Part shown: positions 42,598 through 55,025 of the stretch, one piece after another
How positions within the stretch are numbered: the first letter of the stretch is position 1
Layout of the letters: each line of letters begins with the position of its first letter
NCBI RefSeq assembly: GCF_947500835.1
Contig: NZ_CANMTQ010000006.1
Location: 62,001 to 126,000, forward strand
Direction of reading: 5' to 3'
Length of the DNA: 64,000 nt
DNA from: an uncultured Halomonas sp.
Lineage (GTDB): Bacteria > Pseudomonadota > Gammaproteobacteria > Pseudomonadales > Halomonadaceae
The notes under the pieces: generated by a model
Database searches by the model: none
What the model saw: only the letters and a program-made list of their open reading frames with translations
Told to the model about the DNA's origin: nothing
Program-made: the position numbers and the translations under genes

Positions 42598-44138
42598 GAA
42601 ACCCCCGTCGGCAGGATAGTGGTGGTAAGTGCCGGATCGGTGAACAAGCGTTGGATTTCGTGCATGGCGGCGCCACTGGTATCGAGTAGCGGCTGCGGAT
42701 AGAGACCGAAAAACAGCACCAGCGCCAATATGCCCAGCAACATGACATACTCACGGCGATCGAGCCCCTCTAGCGGCTCATCGCCCTTGGCGGGACCATA
42801 ATGCACGCGCTGCATCAAAAACAGCGAATAGATGGCCGCCAGTACCAGGCCAACACTGGCGATGGCGACCACCCAGGGAGCCACCGGGAAGGTACCGAAC
42901 AGCACCATGAACTCGCCGATGAAATTCGCGGTACCCGGCATTCCCAGGGACGCCGCGACAAAGCACAGGGAAAACCCCGGCAGGCTACCCAAGCGGCCCC
43001 ATAACCCCCCCATCTGGGTCATGTCCCGGGTATGCACCCGCTCGTAGATTTGACCGCTCATGATGAATAGACCCGCTGCGGAGAACGCATGGGCCACCAT
43101 CAACACCACCACGCCCTGCAATGCCAGTTGAGTACCCGCATAGATACCGATCAGCACGAACCCCATGTGGGAAATACTGGTATAGGCGATCAGGCGCTTG
43201 ATGTCCTGCTGGCCGCAGGCCAGCAAGGCCCCATAGAAGATACCCACCACCCCCAGCGTCATGGCGACCGGTGCGAAGGCCTGGGACGCCTCGGGGAACA
43301 GCGGCAACGTGAAACGCAACATGCCATAGGCGGCGGTCTTGAGCAGAATACCTGCCAGGTCGACACTGCCTGCAGTAGGCGCCTGGGCATGGGCATCCGG
43401 CAGCCAGCCGTGCAAGGGCACTACCGGCAATTTGACTGCGAAGGCGATAAAGAAGCCCAGCATCAACCACATGGCCAATTCATCGGACAGCGGTGTATTG
43501 CGCAGGTCGTCGTAGCTGAAGGAATAGACCCCGGTCGCCGCATGATGAGCAAACGCCAATCCGAGAATTGCGACCAGCATCAACAGGCCGCTGGCCTGGG
43601 TATAGATGAAGAACTTGGTTGCTGCGCCGATGCGAGTCTTGCCCTGGGTGCCGCTATGGCCCCAGAGCGCGATCAGGAAATACATCGGCACCAGCATCAG
43701 TTCCCAGAAGAAGAAGAACAGGAACAGGTCGATGGCCAGGAATACGCCCACGACGCCGCCAAGAATCCACAGCAGGTTGAGATGGAAAAAACCGACGCGC
43801 CCGATGATCTCCTTCCAGGAACACAGCACCGCGAGAACCCCAAGAAGGCTGGTCAGTGCAATCAGAATCAGCGACAGGCCATCCAGTGCCAGATGAATCT
43901 CGATGCCGAAGCGGGGAATCCAGGGCGCGCGAAACTCCAGCGCCCACTGGGATGCCTGTGCACTGGCAATTTCCGGCAGCTGGAAATCGCCGCCCCACCA
44001 TAGCCATAAAGTGAGCAAGAGCTCGAGCCCCATGGTCCCTAGCGCGATCCAGCGGGGCGCCGCATCGCCCATGCGTTCGGCTTGCCAGCACAATAGCCCG
44101 CCGATGAAGGGAATCAGGATCAGCCACACCAGCGTCAT
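42594..44138 (-). CDS. nuoM: NADH-quinone oxidoreductase subunit M
   Basis: A 514-residue antiporter-like membrane subunit of complex I. FFFFWELMLVPMYFLIALWG with its conserved Glu, FAVKLPVVPLHGWLPDAHAQ with its Lys and His, and DIKRLIAYTSISHMGFVLIG are all present. It pumps protons along the horizontal arm. A 72-base gap separates it from nuoL, the widest spacer among nuoJ-nuoN. AAGGAA lies about 10 bases before the start. Confidence 0.96.
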   Translation of the reverse strand: MTLVWLILIPFIGGLLCWQAERMGDAAPRWIALGTMGLELLLTLWLWWGGDFQLPEIASAQASQWALEFRAPWIPRFGIEIHLALDGLSLILIALTSLLGVLAVLCSWKEIIGRVGFFHLNLLWILGGVVGVFLAIDLFLFFFFWELMLVPMYFLIALWGHSGTQGKTRIGAATKFFIYTQASGLLMLVAILGLAFAHHAATGVYSFSYDDLRNTPLSDELAMWLMLGFFIAFAVKLPVVPLHGWLPDAHAQAPTAGSVDLAGILLKTAAYGMLRFTLPLFPEASQAFAPVAMTLGVVGIFYGALLACGQQDIKRLIAYTSISHMGFVLIGIYAGTQLALQGVVVLMVAHAFSAAGLFIMSGQIYERVHTRDMTQMGGLWGRLGSLPGFSLCFVAASLGMPGTANFIGEFMVLFGTFPVAPWVVAIASVGLVLAAIYSLFLMQRVHYGPAKGDEPLEGLDRREYVMLLGILALVLFFGLYPQPLLDTSGAAMHEIQRLFTDPALTTTILPTGVS

Positions 44139-44210
44139 AAGCGTCTAGTTCCTTGTTCGTGTAGTCTCAACTTACTTCCTTGCAAATTGCGCATCGTACT
44201 TTTTCATCCT

Positions 44211-46076
44211 TCAGGGCACTAAGGCCAACGCCAGCAGGATCAGCGTCGCGCCAGCGACCATCGACATGGCATAAAAGCGCAGCTTGCCGGTCTGGGTTCT
44301 TGAAAGCCCCTGGTGCAGCAGCCAGGCAAGCTTTGCAAGCAAGCCGCAGGCGCCATCAATGATGTCACTGCGCAGGATTCTGACCAGACCGCGGTAGGGC
44401 TTCACCAGCACTCGGTCGTACAGTTCATCGATGCCCCAGGCATGATGCCAGAAGGTCCATAGCCAGGCCCCCCAGCCACTTGACGTGTGCTTGGCAAGCC
44501 AGCCCCGACGGCGCAGGTATAGCCAGGCGCCAACGGCAATGCCCGCGATCGCAACGCCTGCCGCAACGATTTCGAGTACCAGATGCCAGAACTCCTCGCC
44601 TTCCGCTGGGGCTGGCAACACATTCTCGAGGGGTGGTGTAATCCATGCCCCCAGAAAGGTCGAGAGCAATGCCAGTACGATCAGCGGCACAGCGTGTACG
44701 AGGCCACGTCCGGCTTCGGCATTACGGGCATTATCGCTCTTCGGCTGGCCATGGAAGGTGAGGATGATCAAGCGCACGGTATAAAGCGAGGTCAAGAAGG
44801 CGCCGATCATGCCCGCTATCAAAAGGCCGCCGTGATCGGTGACCAATTCTTGCCAGAGGATTTCGTCCTTGCTGTAGAAACCCGCCGAGACCAATGGCAG
44901 TGCTGCAAGCGCCGAGCCGCCGACAATGAAGCCCGCATAGGCCAAGGGCAACCGTTTCCACAACCCACCCAGGCGGCGCATGTCCTGCTCGTGATGACAG
45001 CTGATGATGACTGCCCCGGCGGACAGGAACAGCAGCGCCTTGAAGAAGGCATGGGTCATCAGATGGAAAACCGCCGCATCGAAGGCGCCGGCGCCCAAGG
45101 CCAGAAACATGTAGCCGATCTGGCTCATGGTGGAATAGGCCAGTACCCGCTTGATATCGGTCTGGGCCAGAGCGGCAAAACCGGCCATCAATAGCGTCAG
45201 GGCACCGATGATGCCGGCCAGCTCGAGAATATCCGGCGCCAGCAGAAATATCCCGTTCATACGTGCGATCAGGTAGACGCCGGCGGTGACCATGGTGGCC
45301 GCGTGAATCAGTGCCGATACCGGCGTCGGCCCGGCCATGGCGTCCGCCAGCCAGGTATGCAGCGGTAGCTGCGCCGACTTGCCCACGGCGCCCCCCAGCA
45401 TCAGCAGGGCCGCCAGTTCCACCGTGGGATCGCCTTCGGCCCACATTTGCGGTGCGCGCCTCAATATCTCGGCGATATCCAGGGTGCCGAGCTCGAAGAA
45501 CAGCAGGAACATGCCGATAGCAAGAAAGACATCCCCGATGCGAGTAACGACGAATGCCTTGAAGGCAGCCCAGCCGTTCTCGGAATGCTCGTAGTAATAG
45601 CCGATCAGCAGATAGCTGCACAGCCCGACCCCTTCCCAGCCGAAGAACAGCAGCAGCAGGTTGTCCCCCAGCACCAGCAGCAGCATGCTGAACACGAACA
45701 GATTCATGTAGGCGTAGAAACGCGTGATGCCCTTCTCGCCCTGCATGTACCAGGCAGCGAACAGATGGATCAGAAACCCTACGCCGGTGATGATGCCGAG
45801 CATGGTCAAGGAAAGACCGTCCAGCACCAGTCCGATGCTCGGCTGGAAGTCTTCGACACTGATCCAGCGCCACAGGGTGACACCGTAGACATGAGGTTCG
45901 GCGATATATTGCCAGGCAATCAGCACCGTCACGATGGCGGACAACCCCATCGACGTGACGCCTACCACAGCGCTGGCGCGCTCACCCAGGCGGCCTTTCG
46001 ATAGCGAGAGGATCAGCGTCCCTGCCAGCGGCAAAAGGAATGTGAGGGGCAAGAGCAATGACATCGAAAGTCCCAT
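44211..46076 (-). CDS. nuoL: NADH-quinone oxidoreductase subunit L
   Basis: A 621-residue distal antiporter-like subunit of complex I with the long lateral helix at its C-terminus. LFFGWEGVGLCSYLLIGYYY, GKSAQLPLHTWLADAMAGPT and DIKRVLAYSTMSQIGYMFLA are the core motifs. The ATG at 46076 overlaps the nuoK stop (TAATG); a second ATG at 46064 with GGGA 7 bases upstream would match the shorter N-terminus seen in relatives. Confidence 0.96.
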   Translation of the reverse strand: MGLSMSLLLPLTFLLPLAGTLILSLSKGRLGERASAVVGVTSMGLSAIVTVLIAWQYIAEPHVYGVTLWRWISVEDFQPSIGLVLDGLSLTMLGIITGVGFLIHLFAAWYMQGEKGITRFYAYMNLFVFSMLLLVLGDNLLLLFFGWEGVGLCSYLLIGYYYEHSENGWAAFKAFVVTRIGDVFLAIGMFLLFFELGTLDIAEILRRAPQMWAEGDPTVELAALLMLGGAVGKSAQLPLHTWLADAMAGPTPVSALIHAATMVTAGVYLIARMNGIFLLAPDILELAGIIGALTLLMAGFAALAQTDIKRVLAYSTMSQIGYMFLALGAGAFDAAVFHLMTHAFFKALLFLSAGAVIISCHHEQDMRRLGGLWKRLPLAYAGFIVGGSALAALPLVSAGFYSKDEILWQELVTDHGGLLIAGMIGAFLTSLYTVRLIILTFHGQPKSDNARNAEAGRGLVHAVPLIVLALLSTFLGAWITPPLENVLPAPAEGEEFWHLVLEIVAAGVAIAGIAVGAWLYLRRRGWLAKHTSSGWGAWLWTFWHHAWGIDELYDRVLVKPYRGLVRILRSDIIDGACGLLAKLAWLLHQGLSRTQTGKLRFYAMSMVAGATLILLALALVP

Positions 46077-46384
46077 TATCCACGCATCCTGCTGGCCGCA
46101 TCCGTGTCCAGCGTCTTGAAGCGATGATTGAGCTGCAGCAGGAGGGCTAGGCCGACGCTCGCTTCCGCTGCCGCCAGAGTGATCACCAGGAGGAACATCG
46201 CCTGCCCTTCGGGTTGCCCCCAGGCGGTGCCACCGACGATGAAGGCGAGCCCCGCGGAGTTGAGCATTATTTCAAGGCTCATCAGGATGAACACCATGTT
46301 GCGGCGAAACATCAGCCCTGCCAGACCCAGCGCAAACAGTATTGCCGCCAGCACCAGTCCATGTTCCATCGGTACACCGCTCAT
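46076..46384 (-). CDS. nuoK: NADH-quinone oxidoreductase subunit K
   Basis: A 102-residue subunit with three helices. [39 protein letters not shown] with its channel Glu, and [16 protein letters not shown] with the second Glu match the family closely. It overlaps nuoJ by four bases (ATGA) and nuoL by one. Confidence 0.96.
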   Translation of the reverse strand: MSGVPMEHGLVLAAILFALGLAGLMFRRNMVFILMSLEIMLNSAGLAFIVGGTAWGQPEGQAMFLLVITLAAAEASVGLALLLQLNHRFKTLDTDAASRMRG

Positions 46385-46926
46385 GAGTGCTCCTTTCTCG
46401 CGCCGGTTTCCTTGTTCATTGCCGGCTTTTCCGGTGCCGACAATCGCCCTACGTGGGACGCCGTGACCAGGGCCGCCAGCAACAGCATCGCCGCCAGTTC
46501 GATGATGAGCAGCCAGGGACCGAACAGCGTCGTTCCCACTTCCTTGGCGGTCAGCGTATCGCCTTCGATTACCTTATCAATGTCGCCCAGCCACAAGGTG
46601 GCAATCAAGGTCAGCAGCAGCACTGCTGCCAGCACCGATGGCCCGAGCCAAGCCTTGGGCGTAAGCCAGGCCTTTTCCTGGGCCACCACCGACTCGCCGA
46701 GATTGAGCATCATCACCACGAAGACGAACAGCACCATGATCGCACCGGCATAGACGATGATCTCCAGTGCTCCGGCGAAAGGCGCACCAAGGGCGAAGAA
46801 CACGATGGCTACGGCGATCAACGACACAATCAGATACAGCAGCGCATGAACCGGGTTGGTATTAGTGATGACCCCAAGCGTCGCCAGCACGGCAACGAGA
46901 CCACTCAGATAGAAGGCGACTTCCAT
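46381..46926 (-). CDS. nuoJ: NADH-quinone oxidoreductase subunit J
   Basis: A 181-residue membrane subunit of complex I with five helices. [20 protein letters not shown] and [20 protein letters not shown] are the conserved third-helix region that couples quinone chemistry to proton channels. It follows nuoI by 27 bases. The hydrophilic C-terminus after residue 165 is not conserved. Confidence 0.95.
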   Translation of the reverse strand: MEVAFYLSGLVAVLATLGVITNTNPVHALLYLIVSLIAVAIVFFALGAPFAGALEIIVYAGAIMVLFVFVVMMLNLGESVVAQEKAWLTPKAWLGPSVLAAVLLLTLIATLWLGDIDKVIEGDTLTAKEVGTTLFGPWLLIIELAAMLLLAALVTASHVGRLSAPEKPAMNKETGARKEHS

Positions 46927-46953
46927 TTTTGCTTTCCCACTAGTGAATCCAAC

Positions 46954-47493
46954 TTATGGCAGAAGCGAGGTGACGTTGACCGGTTCTTCTTCGTTCTGCG
47001 CTCGTCCCTTGTCCTTACCCGCGATGGCAAGCCCGGCTACCTTGTAGAAGTGGTAGTCGTGATCCTTGCCTGGCCCGCTGATGAGCAGATCTTCCTTTTC
47101 ATAGACCAGCTCCTGGCGCCGATACTCGCCCATCTCGAAATCCGGTGTCAGCTGAATCGCCGAGGTCGGACACGCCTCTTCGCACATGCCGCAATAGATG
47201 CAGCGGGAGAAGTTGATCCGAAAGAACTCGGGGTACCAACGGCCATCGTCCTTTTCACCCTTCTGAAGCGAGATACAGGCCACCGGACAGGCCACGGCGC
47301 ACAGGTTGCAGGCAACACAGCGTTCCTCGCCATCCGGATCCCGGGTCAACACGATCCGGCCGCGATAGCGCGGTGGCAAGTAGACCTTCTCTTCCGGGTA
47401 GTTGATGGTTTCCCGTTTGCGAAAGGCATGCATGAACACCAGGCCCAACGTTCGCAGTTGCGACCAAGTGCCTTTGAAAAGCCACATGAGCAT
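46954..47493 (-). CDS. nuoI: NADH-quinone oxidoreductase subunit I
   Basis: A 179-residue peripheral subunit with two [4Fe-4S] clusters: [16 protein letters not shown] and [16 protein letters not shown]. It relays electrons toward subunit B. GGAGG lies 6 bases before the ATG at 47493. It lies between nuoH and nuoJ in the usual order. Confidence 0.96.
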   Translation of the reverse strand: MLMWLFKGTWSQLRTLGLVFMHAFRKRETINYPEEKVYLPPRYRGRIVLTRDPDGEERCVACNLCAVACPVACISLQKGEKDDGRWYPEFFRINFSRCIYCGMCEEACPTSAIQLTPDFEMGEYRRQELVYEKEDLLISGPGKDHDYHFYKVAGLAIAGKDKGRAQNEEEPVNVTSLLP

Positions 47494-47508
47494 GTCAGTC
47501 CTCCTTGC

Positions 47509-48489
47509 TTATTCTGGGGCCGTCAGCAGGATCGCTGCACCGGTAACCATCAAATTGATCAGGGTCAGCGGCAGACAGACCTTCCAGCCGAAACTCATCA
47601 CCCGGTCATAGCGCGGCCGGGGCAAGGATGCCCGCAGCAGCACGAACAGCATCAGGAAAAACCCGGTCTTGATCGCAAACCAGACAATCGGCGGCAACAA
47701 GGGGCCGTGCCAGCCGCCGAAGAACAGGGTCACGATTAACGCGGACACCAGCACCATGCCGACATATTCGCCGATGAAGAACATGCCGAACTTCATGCTC
47801 GAATATTCGACGTGGTAGCCGTCCGCCAGCTCCTGCTCCGCCTCCGGCTGATCAAAGGGATGGCGATGGGTCACCGCGACGCCAGCGATCAGAAAGGTAC
47901 AGAAACCAAAGAATTGCGGAATGATGAACCAGAGTCCTTCCTGGGCGTTAACGATATCGCGCAGATTGAAGGAGCCGGCCATGGCCACGACACCCATCAG
48001 AGCAAGCCCCATGAAGACTTCATAGGAGAGCGTCTGGGCCGAGGCGCGCATGGCCCCGATCAGGGCATACTTGTTACCGCTCGACCAGCCCCCCAACAGC
48101 ACCGCGTAGACATTGATGCCGCCCATGGCAAGGAAGAACAGTAGGCCGATATTCCAGTCCGCCACATGCAAGGCCGGTGTAAAGGGAATGACGATGAAGG
48201 ACAGCAACAGAGACGCCATGGCAATGGCCGGCGCCAGCACAAACAGGGTGCGATCGGCAAAGGGTGGTATCCAGTCTTCCTTGAAGAAGATCTTGAGCAT
48301 GTCGGCGATCAGCTGCAGCGAGCCGAAAGGCCCTACCCGGTTGGGCCCGTAGCGATCTTGCCACAGCCCCAGCAAGCGCCGTTCCACCACGGTCATCACT
48401 GCGCCGAGCAGCACCGCACCCAGCAGAATGCCCAGGGCCTGGGCCATGGCCACGAAGACCGCAACGACTTGAGGCGTCAGCCAGCTCAT
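47509..48489 (-). CDS. nuoH: NADH-quinone oxidoreductase subunit H
   Basis: A 326-residue membrane subunit that forms the quinone tunnel. [35 protein letters not shown] and [20 protein letters not shown] with its acidic cluster are family hallmarks. It overlaps nuoG by four bases. Confidence 0.96.
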   Translation of the reverse strand: MSWLTPQVVAVFVAMAQALGILLGAVLLGAVMTVVERRLLGLWQDRYGPNRVGPFGSLQLIADMLKIFFKEDWIPPFADRTLFVLAPAIAMASLLLSFIVIPFTPALHVADWNIGLLFFLAMGGINVYAVLLGGWSSGNKYALIGAMRASAQTLSYEVFMGLALMGVVAMAGSFNLRDIVNAQEGLWFIIPQFFGFCTFLIAGVAVTHRHPFDQPEAEQELADGYHVEYSSMKFGMFFIGEYVGMVLVSALIVTLFFGGWHGPLLPPIVWFAIKTGFFLMLFVLLRASLPRPRYDRVMSFGWKVCLPLTLINLMVTGAAILLTAPE

Positions 48490-51278
48490 GGGCGATCTCC
48501 CAGGCGATTCGGCTGCCCGTCGCCTCGCGGCTGACGGCTGCTCTCATCGCCCTGATGTCGCTGTTCTCGGGAAACACGCACCCAATCACCGCTGCGCACT
48601 GCACTACTTACCCCCACCGGCACGCCTAGAACACCGGCCGGTAGCGCTGCATCGAGATGCAAGGGTAGAACGAATCGGCCAGTCGACGCTTCCACCGCAA
48701 GAGCGTCGCCTTCGCCCACATTCAGGCGCTGGGCGTCGTCCGCAGAGAGCGTCAGCATTGCCGGCGGCGTGCGCTCGACGATCGGCTCGGCCCGTGAGGA
48801 GGTTTCATCACCGCCGAACAGGCGCGGCAGGCACACTACCTGCCACTCATCGACCCGGGCGCGGAACCCCTGGGGAATCTCGCGGGCATAATCATAGTGA
48901 CCAGCCTGTGGATGCAGCAGCCGCGCCCCCGGGTCCCCGGCGCGTAGATGGCCGCCCACCTCGTCGGTGAACTTGTTCCAGGCCTGGGGGGAGTTCCAGC
49001 CAGGAGCCCAGGCAAAAGCCACTTCCTTGCGCGGCCGATCGAAACCGCTGTAGCCCTCCATTGAGAAGGTGAAAGGTGTGTCCGGGTCCTGGGGTACGCG
49101 AGGCTCGCTGACGCTCAGGTTGGAACGCATGGCGGTGCGTCCGCTGTAGCGATGAGGCTCCCGAGCCAGCTTGAGCCCCTGCACACGATAATCCCCGTCC
49201 CGAGACGCCTCGAGGATACCCGCCAGGGCCGGATGTTGCCGGGCACAGGCTTCCGTCACGTCGTCGAGAACGACCCTTGCAGATTCATAGCGATGGAGAC
49301 TCGCCTCCAAGGTATACAGCCAGCGCCAGCTCTCATGAATACGGGTTTCAGGACGGATATAGCGCGGATCGAACACCTGGAAGAAACGCTGGGCTCGCCC
49401 CTCGAAATTGACTAGGGTGCCGTCTGCTTCGGCGAAGCTCGAGGCCGGCAATCCCAGGTGGGCATGTGCCCAGGTCGGCGTGCGCTGATGATCGAGGGCG
49501 ATGACGCTCTCGGCGCTTTCCAGCGCTGCATCGACTTGTGCCTGGGGCAGCCGCTGGTAGAGATCGTTTTCGAGCACCACCAGGGCGTCGGCATTTTTTG
49601 CTGTCAGTTCGTCCAGCGCCCATTCCAGGGAGTGACCACCCAACAGCGCCAGGCCGGCACTATTGGCTTCATTGCGAACCATTGACAGCCCGCCGCGACT
49701 GGCGCGACGCGCCAGGGCCCGAGCGATGTTGCCTGTCGCCTCGAGAATGGCCAGCGACCCCAGTGAGCCACCGCTGATGACCAGCGGACGTTGCGCCGCC
49801 ATCAAGGCTTGCGCGATGCGTTGGGCTTCACTGGCCAGGGCGTCATCGAGATTGTCGACGGCCGGCGCCGAATCATCGATGGCGTGGGCCACCGCGAAGC
49901 CGAGCCGAGCGATGTCGTCCACCGCCAGGGCCCAGCTCGACTGGCTAATCTGATCGAGCCCGGTACGAGTCGGATAGGCGATGAACAGTGGATGACGCTC
50001 GTCCTGGCCCAGGGTCTTGACGGCTTCGGCATTCCAGGCCGGAATGCTACGCGCCTCGGCCAGCTCGTCACGGCGCCCAAGCACTGCCTGACGCACCGCC
50101 AGGCCCATCCGGGCGGCGCTCTGGATCAGGTCTTCGCCCAGTATCAGTACCGCATCGTGTTCTTCGACATCCCGCAGTGTCGGTGTAGGCAATCCGGACT
50201 CGCGATTGAGCCGGTTCATGGTCTCCAGGCAGGCCTGTTCCTGGGCGACGATACCGGTCGAAAAGTTCTCCTCGCCCACCAGTTCGCGCAGCTGATGGTT
50301 GCTCTCGAGGCTTGCCCGGGGCGAGCCGATGCCGATGACACGACGGGCACTACGCAAGAGGTCGGCCCCGCGATCCAGGGCGGCATCCACATCCAGAGTG
50401 ACACTCTCATCCGCCCTGTCGCTGCGCCACTCCGGCACCCGCGGGCGATCTTTTCGGTTGACATAGCCATAGCCGAAGCGACCTCGATCGCACAGGAAAT
50501 AGCGGTTGAGCTCACCGTGATAGCGGTTCTCGATGCGACGAATATCGCCGTAGCGCTCGCCAGGGCTGATATTGCAGCCCACGGAACACTGATGGCAAAT
50601 GCTCGGGGCGAACTGCAGATCCCACTTGCGGGTGTAATGATCAGAATGGGTCTGGTCGGTGAAGACACCGGTGGGGCACACCTCGGTCAGATTGCCGGAA
50701 AACGGGCTTTCCAGCACGCCTTCCTGATAGCGTCCGAAGTAGATGTTGTCGTTGGCGCCAAAGGCACCAAGATCCTCGCCGCCGGCGTAATCGTTGTAGA
50801 AACGCACGCAGCGGTAACAGGTAATGCAGCGATTCATCTCGTGGCCGATGAAAGGGCCCAGATATTGATTGCGATGGGTACGCTTGCGGAAGCGATAACG
50901 CCTACGGTCATGGCCTGTCATCACGGTCATGTCCTGCAGGTGGCAGTGACCACCCTCCTCGCACACCGGGCAATCGTGGGGATGGTTGATCATCAGCCAT
51001 TCGATGACGTTCTTGCGAAATGCCTTGGCTTCCTCGTCATCGATGGAAATCCAGGTGTCGTCCGTTGTCGGGGTCATGCAGGACATCACCAGCATGCCCT
51101 GGTCGTCATCGGCGTCCTTGTACTGCTTGACCGCACACTGACGGCAGGCGCCGACGCTGCCCATGGCCGGGTGCCAGCAGAAATAGGGCACGTCCAGCCC
51201 CAGAGACAGGCAGGCATGCAGCAGATTGTCCGCCCCGTCGACATCAAACGCCTGGCCGTCTACATGAATCGTTGCCAT
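48486..51278 (-). CDS. nuoG: NADH-quinone oxidoreductase subunit G
   Basis: A 930-residue iron-sulfur subunit with a molybdopterin-oxidoreductase-like body that holds no Mo cofactor. The N-terminal ferredoxin domain has [19 protein letters not shown], then [16 protein letters not shown] (N5-type His-Cys3 site) and [26 protein letters not shown] near residue 230 is the extra [4Fe-4S] site (N7) found in gammaproteobacteria. Length is close to E. coli NuoG (about 908). It overlaps nuoH. Confidence 0.95.
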   Translation of the reverse strand: MATIHVDGQAFDVDGADNLLHACLSLGLDVPYFCWHPAMGSVGACRQCAVKQYKDADDDQGMLVMSCMTPTTDDTWISIDDEEAKAFRKNVIEWLMINHPHDCPVCEEGGHCHLQDMTVMTGHDRRRYRFRKRTHRNQYLGPFIGHEMNRCITCYRCVRFYNDYAGGEDLGAFGANDNIYFGRYQEGVLESPFSGNLTEVCPTGVFTDQTHSDHYTRKWDLQFAPSICHQCSVGCNISPGERYGDIRRIENRYHGELNRYFLCDRGRFGYGYVNRKDRPRVPEWRSDRADESVTLDVDAALDRGADLLRSARRVIGIGSPRASLESNHQLRELVGEENFSTGIVAQEQACLETMNRLNRESGLPTPTLRDVEEHDAVLILGEDLIQSAARMGLAVRQAVLGRRDELAEARSIPAWNAEAVKTLGQDERHPLFIAYPTRTGLDQISQSSWALAVDDIARLGFAVAHAIDDSAPAVDNLDDALASEAQRIAQALMAAQRPLVISGGSLGSLAILEATGNIARALARRASRGGLSMVRNEANSAGLALLGGHSLEWALDELTAKNADALVVLENDLYQRLPQAQVDAALESAESVIALDHQRTPTWAHAHLGLPASSFAEADGTLVNFEGRAQRFFQVFDPRYIRPETRIHESWRWLYTLEASLHRYESARVVLDDVTEACARQHPALAGILEASRDGDYRVQGLKLAREPHRYSGRTAMRSNLSVSEPRVPQDPDTPFTFSMEGYSGFDRPRKEVAFAWAPGWNSPQAWNKFTDEVGGHLRAGDPGARLLHPQAGHYDYAREIPQGFRARVDEWQVVCLPRLFGGDETSSRAEPIVERTPPAMLTLSADDAQRLNVGEGDALAVEASTGRFVLPLHLDAALPAGVLGVPVGVSSAVRSGDWVRVSREQRHQGDESSRQPRGDGQPNRLGDRP

Positions 51279-51301
51279 CTACAGTGCTCCCTGGCTGTTC
51301 G

Positions 51302-52672
51302 TCATACCTCACCTACCGGGATCGGGTCTTCATGGGCGGCGTGCCGACGATGCGTGATACCCGCTTCGAACTCGTGACGAAAATGCCTGATCGACGACTC
51401 CAGCGGCATCGCCGCCCCGGGCGCGTGGGCGCAAAAGGTTCTACCCGGCCCGAGATCCGTGGCCAGACTCTCGAGCAGCTCGATGTCGCCCTGCTCGCCC
51501 TCGCCCCGCTCCAGGGATTGCAGAATCTTCAAGGTCCAGGGCAGGCCATCCCGGCAGGGCGTACACCAGCCACAGGATTCCCGGGCAAAGAACGCCTCGA
51601 GATTGCGCACCAGGGAGACAACGCTTTGATCCTCGGTCACCACGGCTAGAAGCCCGGTGCCCAGACGACTGCCGTATTCGCCGATGGTGTCGAAGTCCAG
51701 CGCCAGTTCGAGGTGCTCCGGCAGCAGAAAACCGGTACTGCCGCCGCCGGGCAGCCAGGTCTTGAGCCCTCGACCATCCTTCACGCCCCCCGCCCGATCA
51801 AGCAGCTCCGCACCGCTGGTACCGATTGGCAGCTCCCACAAGCCGGTACGGTTGACCCGTCCGGAGACACCGTACAGTTTGGTGCCGCCATCGTCGCTCA
51901 AGCCACCGGAGAGCTCCTGATACCATTTGGCGCCGTGCTGCATGACCGCCGGCACGTTGCACAGGGTCTCGACGTTGTTGACCACCGTGGGCTTGCCCCA
52001 GGCCCCGGACTGACCGGGAAACGGTGGCTTGTTGCGTGGATTGGCGCGCTTGCCTTCAAGGGAATTGATCAGCGCCGTCTCTTCGCCGCAGATGTAGCGG
52101 CCAGCGCCGGTGTGCAGGGCAATGTCGAAATCAAAACCACTTCCGGCAATGTTCGTGCCAAGCCAGCCCGCGGCTCGCGCTTCGCCGATGGCCTTGGATA
52201 CGGCCTGAGCGGCCTCGACATACTCACCCCGCAGGAAAACATAGCCGTAGAAGGAATTGTTGGCGTAGGCGGCAAGGATCATGCCCTCGATCAGCAGATG
52301 GGGCTGCTGTTCCAGCAGCAGGCGATCCTTGAAGGTACCGGGCTCCATCTCATCGGCATTGCATACCAGATAACCCCGGGGCAGATCGCCGCCTTGCATG
52401 GTCAGGCTCCATTTCACCCCGGCGGAGAAGCCACCGCCACCGCGACCGCGCACGTTGGCCTCTTTCATGGTGTCGATCACGTCCTGACCCGACAGCTCCC
52501 CGAGCACCTTCTTGACGGCAGAGTAGCCTTGCTTGTCGACATATTCATCGAGACCGATCAGCGCACCGTCTTCCCGCAGACGCCAGGTAAGCGGATGCGT
52601 CTCGGCGTGGCGCTCAGCGGCGCTTTGACGCAGCTGACTGTGATAGCGAAATTCATTGCGCCGCGTACTCAT
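51302..52672 (-). CDS. nuoF: NADH-quinone oxidoreductase subunit F
   Basis: A 456-residue flavoprotein that oxidises [19 protein letters not shown] binds NADH and FMN. Cluster N3 is held by [11 protein letters not shown] and a later Cys in [32 protein letters not shown] is the second signature. It overlaps nuoE by four bases. Confidence 0.96.
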   Translation of the reverse strand: MSTRRNEFRYHSQLRQSAAERHAETHPLTWRLREDGALIGLDEYVDKQGYSAVKKVLGELSGQDVIDTMKEANVRGRGGGGFSAGVKWSLTMQGGDLPRGYLVCNADEMEPGTFKDRLLLEQQPHLLIEGMILAAYANNSFYGYVFLRGEYVEAAQAVSKAIGEARAAGWLGTNIAGSGFDFDIALHTGAGRYICGEETALINSLEGKRANPRNKPPFPGQSGAWGKPTVVNNVETLCNVPAVMQHGAKWYQELSGGLSDDGGTKLYGVSGRVNRTGLWELPIGTSGAELLDRAGGVKDGRGLKTWLPGGGSTGFLLPEHLELALDFDTIGEYGSRLGTGLLAVVTEDQSVVSLVRNLEAFFARESCGWCTPCRDGLPWTLKILQSLERGEGEQGDIELLESLATDLGPGRTFCAHAPGAAMPLESSIRHFRHEFEAGITHRRHAAHEDPIPVGEV

Positions 52673-53193
52673 GCGTACTCCTTCAAAAGCTCGGCCACGC
52701 TATCCGGTGGCACGGGGCCAAAGGTATCGTCACCGATCATCATGGCGGGACCGCGGTCGCAGGCGCCGAGACAACATACCGGCAGCAGGGTAAAGCGGCC
52801 GTCCTCGGTGGTCTGGCCGAACTCGATACCCAGCTCCGCGGTGATGGCCTCGCGCAGCTCATCGAAACCGGTCAGAAAACAGGAGCTGCTGTCGCAGATC
52901 AGGATGACGTGACGCCCCACCGGTTGCCGGAAGATCAGACTGTAGAAGGTGGCCACGCCTTCCACGGAAGCGGGTCCTACCCCGAGCACCTCGGCAATGG
53001 CGGGAATCGCCCCGTCCGGCACCCAGCCATGACGACGCTGAACGATCTTCAGCGCCTCGATGCAGGCCGCCTGGGGCTGCTCGTAGTGGTCGCGCTCCTC
53101 GAGAATATGATTGCGATCCTCGTCATGCAGCACGAAACCATCGCCGTCGCTGGCGATAGGAGAGTGAATATTGAAAGAAGCATTTTCGTTCAT
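52669..53193 (-). CDS. nuoE: NADH-quinone oxidoreductase subunit E
   Basis: A 174-residue thioredoxin-like subunit with the [2Fe-2S] cluster N1a. The four cysteines are in [10 protein letters not shown] and [32 protein letters not shown] is the helical N-terminal part. It follows nuoCD by two bases. Confidence 0.96.
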   Translation of the reverse strand: MNENASFNIHSPIASDGDGFVLHDEDRNHILEERDHYEQPQAACIEALKIVQRRHGWVPDGAIPAIAEVLGVGPASVEGVATFYSLIFRQPVGRHVILICDSSSCFLTGFDELREAITAELGIEFGQTTEDGRFTLLPVCCLGACDRGPAMMIGDDTFGPVPPDSVAELLKEYA

Positions 53194-53195
53194 GT

Positions 53196-54974
53196 TCAGC
53201 GATCCACGTCGGCCATGACGAAATCGATACTGCCCAGATGGGCAATCAGATCCGGCACGAAACCGCCCCGCATCAAGGCCGGAATATGCTGCAGGTGCGG
53301 GAAGCTTGGCGTGCGAATCCGGGTACGATAGCTCATGGTATTGCCGTCACTGGTCAGATAGTAGCTGTTGATGCCCTTGGTCGCCTCGATCATCTGCATC
53401 GACTCGTTGGGCTTCAAGACCGGCCCCCAGGAAACCTGCAGGAAGTGGGTAATCAGGGTTTCGATGTGCTGCAGCATGCGCTCTCGAGGCGGCGGCGTGG
53501 TCAAGGGGTGATCCGCCTTGTAATCCCCGGCTGGCATGTGATCGAGACACTGCTGAATGATGCGCAGACTCTGGCGCATTTCCTCGATGCGGATCTGGCC
53601 GCGGTCGAAGGCATCCCCGTTGTGCCCGATGGGAATCTCGAAATCGAAATTCTCGTAACCGGAATAGGGGCGCTGCTTGCGTAGATCGAAATCGAGTCCG
53701 GTGGCGCGCAGGTTGGGACCGGTGATGCCCCAGGCCAGGGCCTCCGTGGTGTCATGGGCGGCGATATGCCGCGTCCGCTCACGCACGATGGCGTTTTCCA
53801 TCATCGCTCGCTCGTATTCCCGCAGGCGCTTGGGCATCCAGTCCAGGAATCCTTTGACCAGCTTCTCCCACCCTTTGGGCAGGTCGTGGGCCACGCCGCC
53901 GATACGGTACCAGGCCGGATGCATGCGAAAGCCGGTGATGGCCTCGATCACCTCGTAGCCTTTCTGGCGATCGGTAAAGGTGAAGAACACCGGGGTCATG
54001 GCACCGAGATCCTGCAGGTAGGTTCCGAGAAACAATAGGTGGCTGGTGATGCGGAACATTTCCGCCATCATCACCCGGATGGTCTCGGCGCGCTTTGTCA
54101 CGGTGATCCCGGCGAGCTTCTCCACCGCCAGCACGTAGGGCAGGTTGTTCATCACCCCGCCGGTATAGTCGATGCGGTCGGTATAGGGAATGAAGCTGTG
54201 CCAGGATTGACGCTCCGCCATCTTTTCGGCGCCGCGGTGGTGATAGCCGATGTCCGGTACGCAGTCGATGATCTCCTCCCCATCAAGCTGCAGCACGAGG
54301 CGAAAGGCGCCGTGAGCGGAGGGGTGGTTGGGCCCCAGGTTGAGAAACATGAATTCGCTGTCGTCGTGCCTGCGCCGCATTCCCCAGGCTTCCGGATCGA
54401 ACTTGAGCGCCTGCTGCTCCCTGTCCTGGCCTTCGACGGTCAGGGTATAGGGATCGAACTCCGTGGCCCGGGCGTGATGATCCTTGCGCAGCGGATGTCC
54501 GTGCCAGGTCGGCGGCATGAGAATGCGGGACAGGTGCGGATGCCCCTGGAAGGTGATGCCGAACATGTCCCACACTTCCCGCTCGTACCAGTTGGCGTTG
54601 GGATAGAGTGGCACGATGCTGGGAAGTGCCAGATCGTCCTCACTGAGCGCCACCTTGAGGATAATGTCCCGGTTACGAGATACCGAGAGCAGATGGTAGA
54701 ACACCGTAAAGTCCGAGACCGGTAGCCCTCGCCGATGGCTACGCAGACGTTCGTCGATGGCCGAGAGGTCATACAGCATTTCGAAGGCCTGGGACTTGTC
54801 CCGCAAGAAGGCCAGCACCTCGGTCAACGTATCGCGCGCCACCCAGAGCACCGGCCAGCCGGTCAGAGTAGCCTGCTCCAGCACGATCTTCTCCTCGAAG
54901 CGCTGTCTGAGTGCTTCGACGGTGCTATCGGGGCCGGTCTTCAGGGTGTCAGGTGACGGTGTCGCGACGCTCAT
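53196..54974 (-). CDS. nuoC: NADH-quinone oxidoreductase fused subunit C/D
   Basis: A 592-residue fusion, as in E. coli. The C part occupies about residues 1-190 ([33 protein letters not shown]). The D part, related to the large subunit of NiFe hydrogenase but without its metal cysteines, runs from about residue 205 ([20 protein letters not shown]) to [25 protein letters not shown] lines the quinone pocket. Confidence 0.95.
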   Translation of the reverse strand: MSVATPSPDTLKTGPDSTVEALRQRFEEKIVLEQATLTGWPVLWVARDTLTEVLAFLRDKSQAFEMLYDLSAIDERLRSHRRGLPVSDFTVFYHLLSVSRNRDIILKVALSEDDLALPSIVPLYPNANWYEREVWDMFGITFQGHPHLSRILMPPTWHGHPLRKDHHARATEFDPYTLTVEGQDREQQALKFDPEAWGMRRRHDDSEFMFLNLGPNHPSAHGAFRLVLQLDGEEIIDCVPDIGYHHRGAEKMAERQSWHSFIPYTDRIDYTGGVMNNLPYVLAVEKLAGITVTKRAETIRVMMAEMFRITSHLLFLGTYLQDLGAMTPVFFTFTDRQKGYEVIEAITGFRMHPAWYRIGGVAHDLPKGWEKLVKGFLDWMPKRLREYERAMMENAIVRERTRHIAAHDTTEALAWGITGPNLRATGLDFDLRKQRPYSGYENFDFEIPIGHNGDAFDRGQIRIEEMRQSLRIIQQCLDHMPAGDYKADHPLTTPPPRERMLQHIETLITHFLQVSWGPVLKPNESMQMIEATKGINSYYLTSDGNTMSYRTRIRTPSFPHLQHIPALMRGGFVPDLIAHLGSIDFVMADVDR

Positions 54975-55025
54975 GAGGATAAATGCTTCCCTTGCCTGGC
55001 AGTGAAACAGAGCACATGCACTGAC

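Noticed and set aside
46387..47739. 450-codon open frame opposite nuoJ, nuoI and nuoH
   Set aside because: It spans three genuine minus-strand genes and their spacers, and its translation is low-complexity Gln/His-rich.
49791..51377. 528-codon open frame opposite nuoG
   Set aside because: Antisense of an intact nuoG with all iron-sulfur motifs; no ribosome site and no recognisable domain.
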